A model generated the notes under the pieces. The model saw only the letters and a program-made list of their open reading frames with translations. It searched no databases and was not told the origin of the DNA. A stretch of DNA of 9,323 nucleotides. Source: an uncultured Eubacteriales bacterium. GTDB lineage: Bacteria; Bacillota; Clostridia; Christensenellales; QAND01. The position numbers and the translations under genes are program-made. Location of the stretch: positions 1 through 9,323 of the forward strand of contig UREB01000056.1 of the NCBI GenBank assembly GCA_900546685.1. Direction: 5' to 3'. Positions 9,269 through 9,323 of the stretch are shown piece after piece (position 1 is the first letter of the stretch; each line of letters opens with the position of its first letter).

Positions 9269-9323
9269 ATGGCGAAGGGAAAATTTGAACGTACGAAACC
9301 GCATGTAAATATCGGAACGATTG
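9269..9323 (+). CDS. tuf: Translation elongation factor Tu, 5' end (runs off window)
   Basis: Eighteen codons are visible, reading MAKGKFERTKPHVNIGTI, the conserved N-terminus of EF-Tu. EF-Tu is the GTPase that delivers aminoacyl-tRNA to the ribosome, and the GHVDHGKT nucleotide-binding loop should begin just beyond the window. ATG 9269 follows AGGAG (9254–9258) with a 10-base spacer. It is the expected gene after fusA, 56 bases downstream. The gap is AT-rich and shows no hairpin or terminator and no convincing promoter, so co-transcription with fusA is likely. Confidence 0.96.
   Translation, partial: MAKGKFERTKPHVNIGTI

Overview
This window is a transcription and translation housekeeping cluster from a bacterium, with every gene on the + strand. 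The order is rpoB (3' part), rpoC, an unrecognised zinc-ribbon-like membrane protein gene, an L7Ae-family gene, rpsL, rpsG, fusA and the first 18 codons of tuf. This is the conserved rpoBC–str arrangement. An L7Ae/YbxF-type gene just before rpsL, a short 125-aa S12 without the Bacillus-type insertion, a 1208-aa beta' with no large insertion, GGAGG-type ribosome binding sites and a moderately high G+C content all fit the Firmicutes, most likely Clostridia. I cannot name a genus from the sequence.

Layout. Positions 1–1276 hold the C-terminal third of the beta subunit, which ends in a long acidic tail. Positions 1319–4945 hold the complete beta' subunit. Positions 4968–5759 encode a 263-aa protein I do not recognise, with three CxxC pairs, two predicted membrane helices and a basic tail. 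A near-consensus extended -10 promoter (5748–5776) overlaps the end of that gene and should start a separate str-operon transcript. Then come the L7Ae-like gene (5815–6069), rpsL (6134–6511), rpsG (6582–7052), fusA (7149–9212) and tuf (from 9269). Gaps between genes are 22–96 bases, so no stretch over 300 bases lacks a gene. I saw no intrinsic terminator, tRNA, rRNA, CRISPR array, insertion sequence or phage feature.

How it works together. RpoB and RpoC are the catalytic subunits of RNA polymerase. S12, S7, EF-G and EF-Tu are core parts of the decoding and translocation machinery, and the L7Ae-like protein probably binds kink-turn RNA. With no terminator after rpoC or the membrane protein gene, read-through from the rpo operon could add to transcription from the internal promoter.

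The least expected features are the unrecognised Cys-rich membrane protein between rpoC and the str genes, and the leaders of rpsL and fusA. Both leaders contain an upstream hairpin, a small stem touching the Shine-Dalgarno sequence, and a mutually exclusive pairing between the two. The rest of the region is ordinary core genome.
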